The notes: generated by a model not told the origin, from the letters alone. A stretch of DNA of 64,000 nucleotides from Lachnoclostridium sp. An138 (GCF_002160765.1 NZ_NFLF01000002.1:62001-126000); one strand, 5' to 3'. Shown: positions 50,711 through 60,456, numbered from the stretch's first letter. Translations and numbers: made by a program.

Positions 50711-53700
50711 TTATTTAAAGTACGCCACGCCGGACTCAAAAATCTTCATGTCCTGCTCGCCGTAGATATTGATGGCCACAGCCTCATCCCGGCGCTCGCT
50801 GTGCGCCATCTTTCCAAGCACTCTTCCATCCGGGCTTGTGATTCCCTCAATAGCTGCATAAGAACCGTTTACGTTCCAGTATTCGTCCATGCTGGCCTCG
50901 CCTTCCGGCGTCACGTACTGGGTCGCCACCTGTCCGTTCGCAAAGAGCTTATCAATCCACTCTTTGTCCGCTACGAAGCGGCCTTCTCCGTGGGAAGCCG
51001 GATTCACGTAAGTCTTGCCCACTTCCGCCAGGGCAAGCCACGGAGACTTGTCTGTCATCACCTTCGTGTAAACCATCTTAGATACATGGCGGTTGATGGT
51101 GTTAAAGGTCAGGGTCGGAGAATTCTCCGTCTGTCCCACAATCTCGCCGTAGGGCACCAGACCCAGCTTGATCAGCGCCTGGAAGCCGTTGCAGATTCCA
51201 AGAGCCAGACCGTCGCGCTCATTTAAGAGCTTCGTAACAGCTTCTTTAATGTGGGCGTTCTGGAAGGCTGTCGCAAAAAATTTCGCGGAGCCGTCCGGCT
51301 CGTCGCCTGCGGAGAAGCCCCCCGGGAACATAATGATCTGCGCCTGGCTGATGGCTTTTTCAAACACTTCCACAGATTCCCGGATATCCGAAGCCGTCAG
51401 GTTCCGGAACACCTTGGTCACCACGTCGGCGCCTGCCCTCTCGAAGGCCTTCGCACTGTCATACTCACAGTTTGTTCCCGGGAATACCGGGATAAATACG
51501 GTCGGTCTCGCTACCTTGTGCCGGCATACATAGACCTGATCCGCATGGTACAGCGGGCTTTCCACCTTTTCCGCTCCCGGAACCGCCACCGTGGGGAATA
51601 CCTTCTCCAGCGGCTCTTCCCATGCAGTCAGAGCTTCCTCTGTATCAATGTACATATTGCTGTAGGAGATGCCGCACTCCGTCACCTCGCCTATCAGCGT
51701 ATAGGTAATGGCCAGTTCGCCCACCTTTCCGTCGGGAACCTCAGCCACAATATTTCCGAAGCCTGCGGTAAAGAGATCCCGCGGATCTACATTGTGCTCA
51801 ATCTTTACGCCAAGCCGATTTCCAAAGGACATCTTGCTGACAGCTGCCGCAAGTCCGGAGCCGTCCAGCGCGTAAGCGGAGATGATGCGTCCCGCCTTCA
51901 CGTCCTCGAAGAACTTGCCGTACAGGTCCTTAATCTGCTCATAATCCGGCAGATCATAAGCGTCGCGGTCAATCCGGAGAAGCACCAGCTTATTGCCTGC
52001 CTTCTTAAGCTCCGGAGTAATGATATTCTGCCAGCTTCCGATATCCACGGCAAAGGACACCAGTGTGGGCGGCACGTCAATATCGTTGAAGGTTCCGGAC
52101 ATACTGTCCTTTCCTCCGATGGACGGCAGACCAAATCCCAGCTGCGCGCTGTAAGCGCCAAGGAGCGCCGCAAAGGGCTGGCTCCAGCGGTGCGGGTCTT
52201 CCGTCATGCGGCGGAAATACTCCTGGAAGGTAAAGCGGATCTTCCGGTAGTCTCCGCCGGAAGCCACGATTCTTGCCACCGACTCAATCACCGCATATAC
52301 GGCTCCGTGGTACGGGCTCCAGCTGGACAGGTACGGATCAAAGCCGTAGCTCATCATGGTCACAGTATCCGTCTTTCCCTTCAGCATCGGCAGCTTCGCC
52401 ACCATAGCCTGCGTCTCCGTCAGCTGATACTTTCCGCCGTAGGGCATCAGCACGCTGCCCGCGCCGATGGAGCTGTCGAACATCTCCACAAGCCCCTTCT
52501 GGGAGCATACATTCAAGTCTTTCAGGGTCTCCATCCACTTCGCGCGGACGTCGCCCACTTCGTTTCTCACAAAATATTTCCGGTTTTCATCAGGCAGGTC
52601 CACAGCCACGGCCGTCTCCTGATGAGCGCCGTTCGTATCCAGAAAAGCTCTGGAAATATTGACAATCTCTTTTCCTCTCCAGAGAAGCACAAGCCTCGGG
52701 CTCTCCGTCACCTCAGCTACCGTCGTTGCCTCCAGATTTTCCTCCGCCGCATAGGCAAGGAAGGCCGCTTCGTCCTTCTTGTCCACGACAACTGCCATAC
52801 GCTCCTGAGACTCAGAAATCGCAATCTCTGTTCCGTCCAGGCCCGCGTATTTCTTCGGAACCAGATCCAGATTTACCCGCAGTCCTGCCGCCAGCTCGCC
52901 GATCGCTACCGATACACCGCCCGCGCCGAAGTCGTTGCACTTCTTGATAAGACGGGTTACCTCCGGACGGCGGAACAGTCTCTGAATCTTCCGCTCCGTG
53001 GGCGCGTTTCCTTTCTGCACCTCGGCGCCGCAGGTCTCGATAGACGCCTCCGTGTGCACCTTGGAAGAACCGGTGGCTCCGCCGCAGCCGTCACGGCCTG
53101 TCCGTCCGCCCAGCAGAATAATCAGATCGCCCGGATCGGAGGTCTCGCGGATCACATCACGGCGGGGAGCCGCTCCCATAACCGCGCCGATCTCCATACG
53201 CTTCGCCACATAATCCGGATGATAGATTTCCTTCACATACCCGGTAGCCAGACCGATCTGGTTTCCATAGGAGCTGTAGCCCTGGGCTGCTCCCCGCACC
53301 AGCTTCTTCTGGGGCAGCTTGCCCTTCAGGGTCTCCTTCACGGATACCGTCGGATCAGCAGCTCCTGTCACACGCATGGCCTGATATACATAAGTTCTTC
53401 CTGACAGCGGATCGCGGATGGCTCCGCCAAGGCAGGTGGCCGCGCCTCCGAAAGGCTCAATCTCTGTGGGATGATTGTGGGTTTCGTTTTTAAAGTTTAC
53501 CAGCCACTCCTCGGTCTGGCCGTCCACTTCTACCGGCACTACGATGGAGCAGGCATTGATTTCCTCGGACTCTTCCTGATCGTTCAGTTTGCCTTCCGCC
53601 TTCAGCTTTCGCATGGCCATCAGCGCAAGATCCATCAGGCAGACGAACTTATCCTTCCGTTCCCCAAAAATCTCTTTCCGGTCAGACAGATACTGCCGGT

Positions 53701-54460
53701 AGGTCTCCTCGATGGGCTCCCGGTAATAGCCGTCCGCAAAGCTTACATCCGTAAGCTCTGTGGAAAAGGTCGTATGGCGGCAGTGATCGGACCAGTAGGT
53801 ATCCAGCACCCGGATTTCCGTCATGGACGGATCTCTCTTTTCCTCATTCCGAAAATAATTCTGGATGTGCAGAAAATCCCGGAAGGTCATTGCCAGGTTC
53901 AGGGACGTGTAAAGTTCTTTCAGGGCCGCTTCCTCCATATCGCAGAAGCCATCAAAGATTTTTACATCCGCCGGCTCTTCAAACACGGTCACCAGAGTCT
54001 CCGGCTTTTCTTCCTCAGACTGGCGGGAATCCACCGGATTGATGCAGAAGCTCTTAATAGACGCAAGCTCTTCCTCAGATACCGTTCCCTCAATCACATA
54101 CGTGGTGGCAGTGCGGATCACCGGCTCTTCGTCCTCCCGCAGAAATCTTACGCACTGTACCGCTGAGTCCGCTCTCTGATCAAACTGTCCCGGCAGATAC
54201 TCCACACTGAATACCCGGTCTCCCGGCGCGCACGCAAAGCTTTCCCTGTAAAGCATGTCCACCGGCGGTTCGGAAAATACAGTCCGGCAGGCCTGCTCGA
54301 ATACTTCGTCCGAAATATTCTCCACATCGTAGCGCATCAGCACACGCACGCCTGTTACGCCCTCGATGCCGAGATAACTTCTGATTTCCTCCTGCAGTTC
54401 CTTCGCCTTTACCGCAAAATCCTTCTTCTTTTCCACATAAACTCTTCTTACATCGCCCAT
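50711..54460 (-). CDS. purL: Phosphoribosylformylglycinamidine synthase, single-chain form
   Basis: A 1249-residue enzyme of de novo purine synthesis. The N-terminal PurS-like part is followed by the synthetase halves (LDTYWSDHCRHTTF, NFKNETHNHPTEIEPFGGAATCLGGAIRD, NDFGAGGVSVAIGELAAG, GGKDSMSGTF). The C-terminal class I glutamine amidotransferase has FIPVFPGTNCEYDSAKAFE, MFPGGFSAGDE and the nucleophile in ALGICNGFQAL. This is the fused form typical of gamma-proteobacteria and many Clostridia, not the split PurS/PurQ/PurL of Bacillus. The start has AGGAGG six bases upstream. The frame is open further upstream through the promoter region, so longer starts are unlikely. Confidence 0.97.
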   Translation of the reverse strand: MGDVRRVYVEKKKDFAVKAKELQEEIRSYLGIEGVTGVRVLMRYDVENISDEVFEQACRTVFSEPPVDMLYRESFACAPGDRVFSVEYLPGQFDQRADSAVQCVRFLREDEEPVIRTATTYVIEGTVSEEELASIKSFCINPVDSRQSEEEKPETLVTVFEEPADVKIFDGFCDMEEAALKELYTSLNLAMTFRDFLHIQNYFRNEEKRDPSMTEIRVLDTYWSDHCRHTTFSTELTDVSFADGYYREPIEETYRQYLSDRKEIFGERKDKFVCLMDLALMAMRKLKAEGKLNDQEESEEINACSIVVPVEVDGQTEEWLVNFKNETHNHPTEIEPFGGAATCLGGAIRDPLSGRTYVYQAMRVTGAADPTVSVKETLKGKLPQKKLVRGAAQGYSSYGNQIGLATGYVKEIYHPDYVAKRMEIGAVMGAAPRRDVIRETSDPGDLIILLGGRTGRDGCGGATGSSKVHTEASIETCGAEVQKGNAPTERKIQRLFRRPEVTRLIKKCNDFGAGGVSVAIGELAAGLRVNLDLVPKKYAGLDGTEIAISESQERMAVVVDKKDEAAFLAYAAEENLEATTVAEVTESPRLVLLWRGKEIVNISRAFLDTNGAHQETAVAVDLPDENRKYFVRNEVGDVRAKWMETLKDLNVCSQKGLVEMFDSSIGAGSVLMPYGGKYQLTETQAMVAKLPMLKGKTDTVTMMSYGFDPYLSSWSPYHGAVYAVIESVARIVASGGDYRKIRFTFQEYFRRMTEDPHRWSQPFAALLGAYSAQLGFGLPSIGGKDSMSGTFNDIDVPPTLVSFAVDIGSWQNIITPELKKAGNKLVLLRIDRDAYDLPDYEQIKDLYGKFFEDVKAGRIISAYALDGSGLAAAVSKMSFGNRLGVKIEHNVDPRDLFTAGFGNIVAEVPDGKVGELAITYTLIGEVTECGISYSNMYIDTEEALTAWEEPLEKVFPTVAVPGAEKVESPLYHADQVYVCRHKVARPTVFIPVFPGTNCEYDSAKAFERAGADVVTKVFRNLTASDIRESVEVFEKAISQAQIIMFPGGFSAGDEPDGSAKFFATAFQNAHIKEAVTKLLNERDGLALGICNGFQALIKLGLVPYGEIVGQTENSPTLTFNTINRHVSKMVYTKVMTDKSPWLALAEVGKTYVNPASHGEGRFVADKEWIDKLFANGQVATQYVTPEGEASMDEYWNVNGSYAAIEGITSPDGRVLGKMAHSERRDEAVAINIYGEQDMKIFESGVAYFK

Positions 54461-54517
54461 AACCGACCTCCTGCATCTTTCCTGCATCTGCATTTTCTGA
54501 TTTGCCGCAGCTTTATG

Positions 54518-54605
54518 CCGAACTTCCGCGGCATATATCCGGCTTTGCACGGTATGGCGGTATACAGCCATACAGCCTGATTTGCTCCGCTCATTGTTAC
54601 CGAAC
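54518..54605. promoter_or_regulatory. Two PurBox-like sites upstream of purL
   Basis: CCGAAC occurs at 54518-54523 (in ATGCCGAACTTC) and 54600-54605 (in TTACCGAACATT) on the plus strand. The second resembles the PurR box AWWWCCGAACWWT described in Bacillus and overlaps the -10 of the purL promoter. The 22-base imperfect palindrome at 54551-54572 lies between them. The 82-base offset and same orientation differ from the classic paired arrangement, so the assignment is tentative. Confidence 0.45.
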
Positions 54606-54634
54606 ATTATACCACATAATTCCTGCTGCAACAA
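54606..54634 (-). promoter_or_regulatory. Promoter of purL
   Basis: The minus strand shows TTGTTG (54629-54634), a 17-base spacer and TATAAT (54606-54611) preceded by TGTGG. The leader to the purL start is about 140 bases. Confidence 0.8.
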
Positions 54635-54787
54635 TTCCTGGCTTTATCATAGCATAAAAGTTTTGATAAGTATAATTAATAGATTTAAAGTTATTTATAA
54701 ATGTATCTTATTACCTTTTTTCTTTCTCTCCGACTGTCTCTTTTTCATTTCCTCCGCTTACGGATGGTTTTTATTATTTCCATGTGA

Positions 54788-54793
54788 TATAAT
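54788..54793 (+). promoter_or_regulatory. Probable -10 element for the PTPS-related gene
   Basis: TATAAT at 54788-54793 within TGTGATATAATATG, 57 bases before the start at 54850. The -35 region (TGGTTT) is weak. The surrounding 200 bases are strongly AT-rich and contain no gene. Confidence 0.5.
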
Positions 54794-54849
54794 ATGATTA
54801 AATTTCGGTTTTTAAATGCAATCACTAAAAATAGAAGGAGTAACCATTT

Positions 54850-57105
54850 ATGAATCTGATTCGATCCTGCAGGGGCCAGCTTCTCCTGACCCTGTTTCTA
54901 TTTCTTGCTATCCTGGTCATGCCCTTTCAGAACTATATGGAACGGGATTTCACATCGGCAGACATGAATTATCCCGAAGAATCCATCGGCGTTGTAGGCA
55001 CGGACGGAGGTCTTCTGTCAGTTCCCGACGGCGCCGGCAATCTGATGCTGAACAGCAATGATTTCTATTTTAAGGCAGGCACCTATCAGGTGGTTTTCTT
55101 TGTCAGCTCTCCGTCCGCCGGAAATACGGTAGAAGTTTACGATCCCCTCTATCTGAACGAGGACAATACCTCCGGACGCGTTCTGGCTGAAGCAGAGGTT
55201 ATTCCCGGCGAAGAGTCCGTCTCCGTAACCTTTACTACAGAAGAATACCTCTCCTGCATCCAGTTCCGTGTCCAGACTGACAGCGCGCTGACCTTTACAG
55301 GAATCCATCTGCAGTCTGATCCGGGCCTTTACAATGATCCGTATATTTGTGCCGGTCTGGTTCTTCTGGGCTCCGCCCTGCTGTTCCTTTACCGCAGCAG
55401 ACGGAAAATAAGACCTGAAATTCTTCTGCTGCTTTCCTTTGCGGCTGTCTGGTCTTCCCTGCCCTTATGTTTTCCCTGGCTTCTGAAAGGCCATGATATG
55501 TATTTCCACTATGGACGGCTGTTTAATCTTTCCCGGGATCTGTTTTCGGAATCCTTTCCTGTACGGATTCACCCTGGTATTTTTAAAGGTTTTGGCTATA
55601 TGGGCCCCGTATTTTACGCGGAGACCTTTCTCTATCCCTTCGCTCTGCTGATCCGGATGGGAATGTCTCCTCTGGGCTGCTATAAGCTGCTGTTCCTCTG
55701 CGTCAACTTTGCCACCGCAGGGGTATCTTACTATGCGTTTTCACGGTTATGCCGTTCCAGAAGGCTGGGCGTCATCACTTCCTTCTTCTATATGCTGGCT
55801 TCCTACCGGCTGCTCAATCTATACACCAGAGCCGCCCTGGGAGAAGTGCTGGCCGCCATCTTCCTTCCGCTTCTGATTCTGGGCATGTATCAGCTCTTCT
55901 ACGGAGATTCCAGACGCTGGATCACAGCTGTCATCGCCTTTACCGGCCTGTTCCAGTCTCATATGATTTCCACCGAGCTGTCCCTGGGCTTCTGCGCTCT
56001 TTTTGGCCTGATCAGCATACGGCGTCTGAAAGACAGAAAAAGACTGGTTCATCTTCTGATCGCGGCCGGCGCTACCATTCTTCTGAACCTGTGGGCCATC
56101 ATTCCGATTCTGGATCTGATCCGCTATCCTCTTCAGGTGAACGGGGATACGCGGGCGCTTACCGGCTATGCTCTGTATGCCCTCCAGCTTTTTGACCCAT
56201 CTTACAACTATACTGCCGCAGACGCTCTGGGGCCGAGCACTACCACCGGAGAGATGCCCTATTCCCTTGGCGTCCTTCTGCTGGCCGGAAGCCTGCTCTT
56301 CATCTCCCTCTGTTTCCGGAAAAACCAGAAGCTTCCCCGCTGGCACAGACAGCTTGGCGGCTGGTGTCTGGCCCTGGGCGGCCTGTCCGTCTACGCGTCC
56401 AGTGTCTATTTCCCCTGGGACATTATCCAGAGAGTTGAGATTCTGAACCGGCTTGCAGGCGCGATTCAGTTTGCGTTCCGTTTCCTGCCCTTTGCGACTG
56501 TGTTTCTCTGCGTCACTTCTGCCATCGCAGTCTATAACCTGTTCAAAGACCGCTCTCTCAGAAAACTTCTGTTCCTGGGCTGCGCTTTCTTCCTGGTCTG
56601 GTCCTCAGGCACCTATTTCGGAAACTTTTCCAACGAGGCGGAACACCTGATGGACTGGGACACCCAGATGGACCATGTAAACGATACAGACAATCTGTAC
56701 CTTGTCACAGATGATGGAGCATACTACAGCTATCGGCGTCTTCTGGCGCAGGATGTAACCTTTAACGTCTCTGAAGGAGTCACTCTGAGCCAGGTATCCA
56801 AAAACGGCACAGAAGCTTCCTTTACCTACGAAAAGGCAGACGGAACCGGAGAGACCTATGTGGAAGCGCCGCTGAACTATTATCCTTACTACCATGTCAC
56901 AGACGAAAACGGAAATGAGCTTGCCACCGATATCACGGAACTGCTCCGGCTGCGCATCACTCTGCCTGAAACTTCTTCCGGTACCGTCACCATTCATTTT
57001 GAGATTCCGGCCATCTGGCGTGTGGGAGATATCATCTCTCTTCTTACGCTTGCCGGCCTGGCTGCCCTTGCCGTACTGTCCTGCCGGAAAAGAAAGGAGG
57101 CTTAA
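54850..57105 (+). CDS. Large PTPS-related membrane protein (YfhO/GT-C-like)
   Basis: A 751-residue protein. An N-terminal hydrophobic helix (about residues 10-26) is followed by an extracellular beta-rich domain to about residue 165, then about twelve helices, a C-terminal extracellular domain (about 590-725) and a last helix with basic end. The stretch GHDMYFHYGRLFNLSRDLF, FPVRIHPGIFKGFGYMGP and YRLLNLYTRAALGEVLA matches the 6-pyruvoyl-tetrahydropterin synthase-related membrane domain, a GT-C-like family of unknown reaction. RBS AAGGAG precedes the ATG. A LysR regulator follows 3 bases after the stop, so the two are co-expressed. It is possibly linked to surface polysaccharide assembly. Confidence 0.78.
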   Translation: MNLIRSCRGQLLLTLFLFLAILVMPFQNYMERDFTSADMNYPEESIGVVGTDGGLLSVPDGAGNLMLNSNDFYFKAGTYQVVFFVSSPSAGNTVEVYDPLYLNEDNTSGRVLAEAEVIPGEESVSVTFTTEEYLSCIQFRVQTDSALTFTGIHLQSDPGLYNDPYICAGLVLLGSALLFLYRSRRKIRPEILLLLSFAAVWSSLPLCFPWLLKGHDMYFHYGRLFNLSRDLFSESFPVRIHPGIFKGFGYMGPVFYAETFLYPFALLIRMGMSPLGCYKLLFLCVNFATAGVSYYAFSRLCRSRRLGVITSFFYMLASYRLLNLYTRAALGEVLAAIFLPLLILGMYQLFYGDSRRWITAVIAFTGLFQSHMISTELSLGFCALFGLISIRRLKDRKRLVHLLIAAGATILLNLWAIIPILDLIRYPLQVNGDTRALTGYALYALQLFDPSYNYTAADALGPSTTTGEMPYSLGVLLLAGSLLFISLCFRKNQKLPRWHRQLGGWCLALGGLSVYASSVYFPWDIIQRVEILNRLAGAIQFAFRFLPFATVFLCVTSAIAVYNLFKDRSLRKLLFLGCAFFLVWSSGTYFGNFSNEAEHLMDWDTQMDHVNDTDNLYLVTDDGAYYSYRRLLAQDVTFNVSEGVTLSQVSKNGTEASFTYEKADGTGETYVEAPLNYYPYYHVTDENGNELATDITELLRLRITLPETSSGTVTIHFEIPAIWRVGDIISLLTLAGLAALAVLSCRKRKEA

Positions 57106-57108
57106 CGC

Positions 57109-57987
57109 ATGGACATAAATTACGAGCTTTACAAAGTCTTCTATCATGTGGCCGTTTCCTTAAGCTTTTCAGAGGCGTCCAAGCAGCTTTTTATTTCACA
57201 GTCCGCAGTGAGCCAGTCCATAAAGGTACTGGAAAAAAAACTGAATCAGAATCTCTTTATCCGCAGTACAAAAAAAGTGCAGCTGACTCCCGAGGGGGAG
57301 ATTCTGCTGCGCCATATCGAGCCTGCCATTCATCTGATTCAAAGAGGGGAAAACCAGCTCATGGAAGCCGGTTCTCTGGGCGGCGGACAGCTCCGCATCG
57401 GAGCCAGCGACACCATCTGCCGCTATTTTCTCGTTCCTTATTTAAGCCGGTTTCACAAGGAATTTCCAGGCATTCACATCAAAGTCACCAATCAGACCTC
57501 CATTGGCTGCGTGGACCTGCTGGAGAACGGCCAGGTGGATCTGATTTTCACCAACTACCCCAATTCCCGGCTGGGAAATTCCGGGCACCTGAAAAAAGTC
57601 CGCAGTTTCCAGGATGTCTTTATCGCCAACCGCCATTATTTTGATCTGGAAAACCAGAGGCTTACCTTCCGGGAGCTTCTGAACTATCCCATTCTCATGC
57701 TGACCCGCCAGAGTACCACCAGCGAGTACCTGCACAATCTTTTTCAGCAGCATCAGCTGGATCTAGTGCCTGAAATCGAGCTGAGCAGCAACGATCTCCT
57801 GCTGGATCTGGCCTCCATCGGTCTCGGAATCGCTTTTGTGCCGGATTACTGTCTGCCGGGGACTTCTCCGGACCTGTTTCAGATTATGCTGGCAGAAGAG
57901 CTTCCTCCCCGCCAGCTTATGATCGTACACAGCGAACAGCTCCCCTTGAGCCCGGCCGCAAAAAAGTTCATGGAATATTTTGAATAA
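57109..57987 (+). CDS. LysR-family transcriptional regulator
   Basis: A 292-residue regulator. The winged helix (residues 1-60) reads ELYKVFYHVAVSLSFSEASKQLF, then ISQSAVSQSIKVLEKKL and NLFIRSTKKVQLTPEG. The effector domain has LRIGASDTICRYFLVPYL, IKVTNQTSIGCVDLLENGQVDL and ILMLTRQSTTSEYL. It overlaps the CysJ/YwqM-like LysR subgroups. It has AAAGGAGG before the start and is probably translated from the same transcript as the membrane protein before it, which may be its target. The effector is unknown. Confidence 0.93.
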   Translation: MDINYELYKVFYHVAVSLSFSEASKQLFISQSAVSQSIKVLEKKLNQNLFIRSTKKVQLTPEGEILLRHIEPAIHLIQRGENQLMEAGSLGGGQLRIGASDTICRYFLVPYLSRFHKEFPGIHIKVTNQTSIGCVDLLENGQVDLIFTNYPNSRLGNSGHLKKVRSFQDVFIANRHYFDLENQRLTFRELLNYPILMLTRQSTTSEYLHNLFQQHQLDLVPEIELSSNDLLLDLASIGLGIAFVPDYCLPGTSPDLFQIMLAEELPPRQLMIVHSEQLPLSPAAKKFMEYFE

Positions 57988-58020
57988 CCGCATGGCTGTA
58001 TTCCTGCTCTGATAACAGCA

Positions 58021-60378
58021 TCACGATTCCTCCCAGAACTCTTCAATCCTCTTCCCGGCGTCCTTCAGCCTGCAGACCTGACAGCTCTCCCACTCCAGCG
58101 GAAACAGCCGCCGGTACTCGCTTCCCAGAAAACGGTCGTCGAGAAGCAGAATCACGCCCCTGTCTTCATCTGTGCGGATCACGCGGCCTGCGGCCTGAAG
58201 CACCTTATTCATGCCGGGGTACCGGTAGGCGTAGGCAAAGCCGTCCATCTCTCTTTCTTCATAATACCCCCGCAGAATCTCCCTTTCATGGCAGACCAGG
58301 GGCAGGCCTGTACCGACCACGGCCGCGCCTATCAGCGCCTCCCGCTTCAGATCGATTCCTTCCGAAAAGATACCTCCCAGTACGCAGAATCCCAGAAGGC
58401 TTCTTTCCTGCTCTTTCTCCTCAAACCGTCCCAGAAAGGCTTCCCGTTCTTCTTCCTTCATTCCTGACTTCTGCAGCACGCAGTCCACACAGTCTCCATA
58501 CTTTTCCTCAAAAATATCATACACATCCAGCATCATCCGGTAGGAAGGGAAGAACGCCAGGTAATTCCCCTTCTTTCCCCCCGCCATCACGGCAAGCCAG
58601 TCTGCCATCCGCTCATACTCTGTATGGTTTCTTCTGGTATAGCGGCTGCTCACATCCTGTCCCAGAAGCAGGAGCCGTTTATCCGGTGAAAAGGGAGAAC
58701 GGGCATAGACCGCATAATCATCTTCTTCTCCAAGCAGATGCTTATAGTAAGGCATGGGCAGCAGCGTGGCGGAGAAGAAAATGGCAGCGTTTCCTTTATC
58801 CAAGCATTCTCTTAAGGCTTTTGCCGTCTCCACACAGTACAGCTTCAGCCGGAAACGCCCGTCACCTCCAAGCTCGCTGTAGATCACATAGTTTTCATCC
58901 AGCCTGTCCGCTGTATTCAGAAAATCCCGGATCTGAAACCAGAAATCCAGTATCTCCTGCTGAAGTTCCGGCTCCGTCCCTTCTTCCCGTATCCGGTCAA
59001 GCTCCGTAGAAAGGGACAGAAGCTGAAGCACAAAGGCTCCCACATCTTCATGAAGCTGCCAGGTGTCACATTCCTTTTTCAGACTCAGCAGATATTTGTT
59101 GCAGCGTTCCAGGCAGCGTTCCGCTTTTCTGTACCGCCCTTTCAGCTTACGCTTCAGTTCCAGAAAATCTTCTTTACAGAGAGAGGCGCTGAACATCTCT
59201 CTTCCTCTCTCCACCAGATTATGGGCCTCGTCAATCAAAAAGAGATACTCCCCCTTTATCCCCTCGGCAAAGAACCGTTTCAGGCGTACATTCGGATCAA
59301 AGACATAATTGTAATCGCAGATCACTCCATCGGTCCAGGAAGCTGTGTCCAGGCTCAGCTCAAAGGGACAGACCCTGTGTTTGTGCGCCTGCGCCAGCAG
59401 AACCTCTCTGCTCAGCTCATCCGGTCCTTTTGTAAGAAGTTCAAACACCGCGTCATTGATCCGGTCAAAATGTCCCCCGGCATAAGGACAGTTTTCCGGA
59501 TTGCACAAAGTCTCCCCGCAGACGCACAGTTTTTCCTTTGCAGTCAGAGTCACTGTCTTCATCCGCAGTCCACTGCCGCGTAAAATGCGAAACGCCTCTT
59601 CTGCCACAGTACGCGTCACGGTCTTGGCCGTCAGATAGAAAATGCGGTCTCCCAGTTCTTCCCCCACCGCCTTTACAGCAGGAAACACGGTGGAGATCGT
59701 CTTTCCCACTCCGGTAGGCGCCTGGATAAACAGGCGCTTTTTTCTGGCAATCGTCCGGTATACGCCCGCCGCCAGCTCTTTCTGTCCTTCCCGGTAGGGG
59801 AAAGGAAATTCCAGAAGCCGGATGCTTTCTTTCCGGATCTTCTTCCATTCAAACTGAAACGCTGCCCATTTCTCATATTCCCGCATCAGTCTGTGAAACC
59901 ATTCCTCCAGTTCCTCCCGGCTTCTGGTTTCACGAAACATTTTCAGTTCCTCTGTTTCCAGATTTCCATAGGTCAGCTGCACTCCCATCTGAGGGAGATC
60001 GTGCTGCGCCGCATAGATATACGCGTAGCAGAGAGCCTGGGCCAGATGCACTCCCACAGGCTGTTCGATAAGATTCAAATCCCGGTATACTCCTTTGATC
60101 TCATCAATCCACTCCGTTCCGTCCTCCGCGAAAATACCGTCAGCCCTTCCCTCGACCACACAGTCAAAGCCCTTCATGGGAACTGTGATCTTCAGCGGAA
60201 CCTCTGCGGCGTAACCTGCTCCCATCCTTCTCTGTATTTTTCTGTGAAGACGTCCTCCGGCCTGCATGGCCTGAAGATCCGCCTTTCCTGTTCTTCGATT
60301 GTCCAGATCTCCTTCCCGCAGAATAAATTCCACCAACGCGCGGACAGAGATCCGGATTTCTGTTTTCACCTCGTCCAT
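58021..60378 (-). CDS. PD-(D/E)XK nuclease-XPD/DinG helicase fusion
   Basis: A 785-residue protein. The N-terminal 170 residues look like a RecB/Cas4-type PD-(D/E)XK nuclease, with VVEGRADGIF and WIDEIKG (the D and ExK). The rest is a superfamily 2 helicase of the XPD/DinG group: Walker A FIQAPTGVGKTIS, a probable 4Fe-4S cluster (CVCGETLCNPENCPY and HRVCPFEL, about residues 285-345), DEAH in FLIDEAHNLVERG, and motif VI VLQAAGRVIRTDEDRG. Such proteins act in DNA repair, unwinding 5'-3'. The ATG lies exactly 7 bases after a good -10 and has no Shine-Dalgarno site. Some strains annotate it simply as an ATP-dependent helicase. Confidence 0.88.
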   Translation of the reverse strand: MDEVKTEIRISVRALVEFILREGDLDNRRTGKADLQAMQAGGRLHRKIQRRMGAGYAAEVPLKITVPMKGFDCVVEGRADGIFAEDGTEWIDEIKGVYRDLNLIEQPVGVHLAQALCYAYIYAAQHDLPQMGVQLTYGNLETEELKMFRETRSREELEEWFHRLMREYEKWAAFQFEWKKIRKESIRLLEFPFPYREGQKELAAGVYRTIARKKRLFIQAPTGVGKTISTVFPAVKAVGEELGDRIFYLTAKTVTRTVAEEAFRILRGSGLRMKTVTLTAKEKLCVCGETLCNPENCPYAGGHFDRINDAVFELLTKGPDELSREVLLAQAHKHRVCPFELSLDTASWTDGVICDYNYVFDPNVRLKRFFAEGIKGEYLFLIDEAHNLVERGREMFSASLCKEDFLELKRKLKGRYRKAERCLERCNKYLLSLKKECDTWQLHEDVGAFVLQLLSLSTELDRIREEGTEPELQQEILDFWFQIRDFLNTADRLDENYVIYSELGGDGRFRLKLYCVETAKALRECLDKGNAAIFFSATLLPMPYYKHLLGEEDDYAVYARSPFSPDKRLLLLGQDVSSRYTRRNHTEYERMADWLAVMAGGKKGNYLAFFPSYRMMLDVYDIFEEKYGDCVDCVLQKSGMKEEEREAFLGRFEEKEQERSLLGFCVLGGIFSEGIDLKREALIGAAVVGTGLPLVCHEREILRGYYEEREMDGFAYAYRYPGMNKVLQAAGRVIRTDEDRGVILLLDDRFLGSEYRRLFPLEWESCQVCRLKDAGKRIEEFWEES

Positions 60379-60384
60379 AGGCTC

Positions 60385-60413
60385 ATTCTAGCACAAAAAG
60401 AGAGCCCGGTAAA
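60385..60413 (-). promoter_or_regulatory. Promoter of the nuclease-helicase gene
   Basis: The minus strand shows TTTACC (60408-60413), a 17-base spacer and TAGAAT (60385-60390) with TG two bases before the -10 (extended -10). It lies inside the terminator of the HPr-like gene. The predicted transcription start falls on the A of the ATG at 60378. Confidence 0.6.
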
Positions 60414-60427
60414 CCAGACTCTCTTTT
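60395..60427 (-). terminator. Intrinsic terminator after the HPr-like gene
   Basis: On the minus strand AAAAGAGAG pairs with CTCTCTTTT, with an inner GGT/ACC, and is followed by TTTTT. It lies 30 bases after the HPr-like stop. Confidence 0.85.
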
Positions 60428-60456
60428 CCCATTACTTCCATTCTTTATATGCCAGC

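Noticed and set aside
51251-53404. 717-codon open frame on the plus strand
   Set aside because: It lies entirely antisense to purL, and its residues mirror purL codon usage; no family motif was seen.
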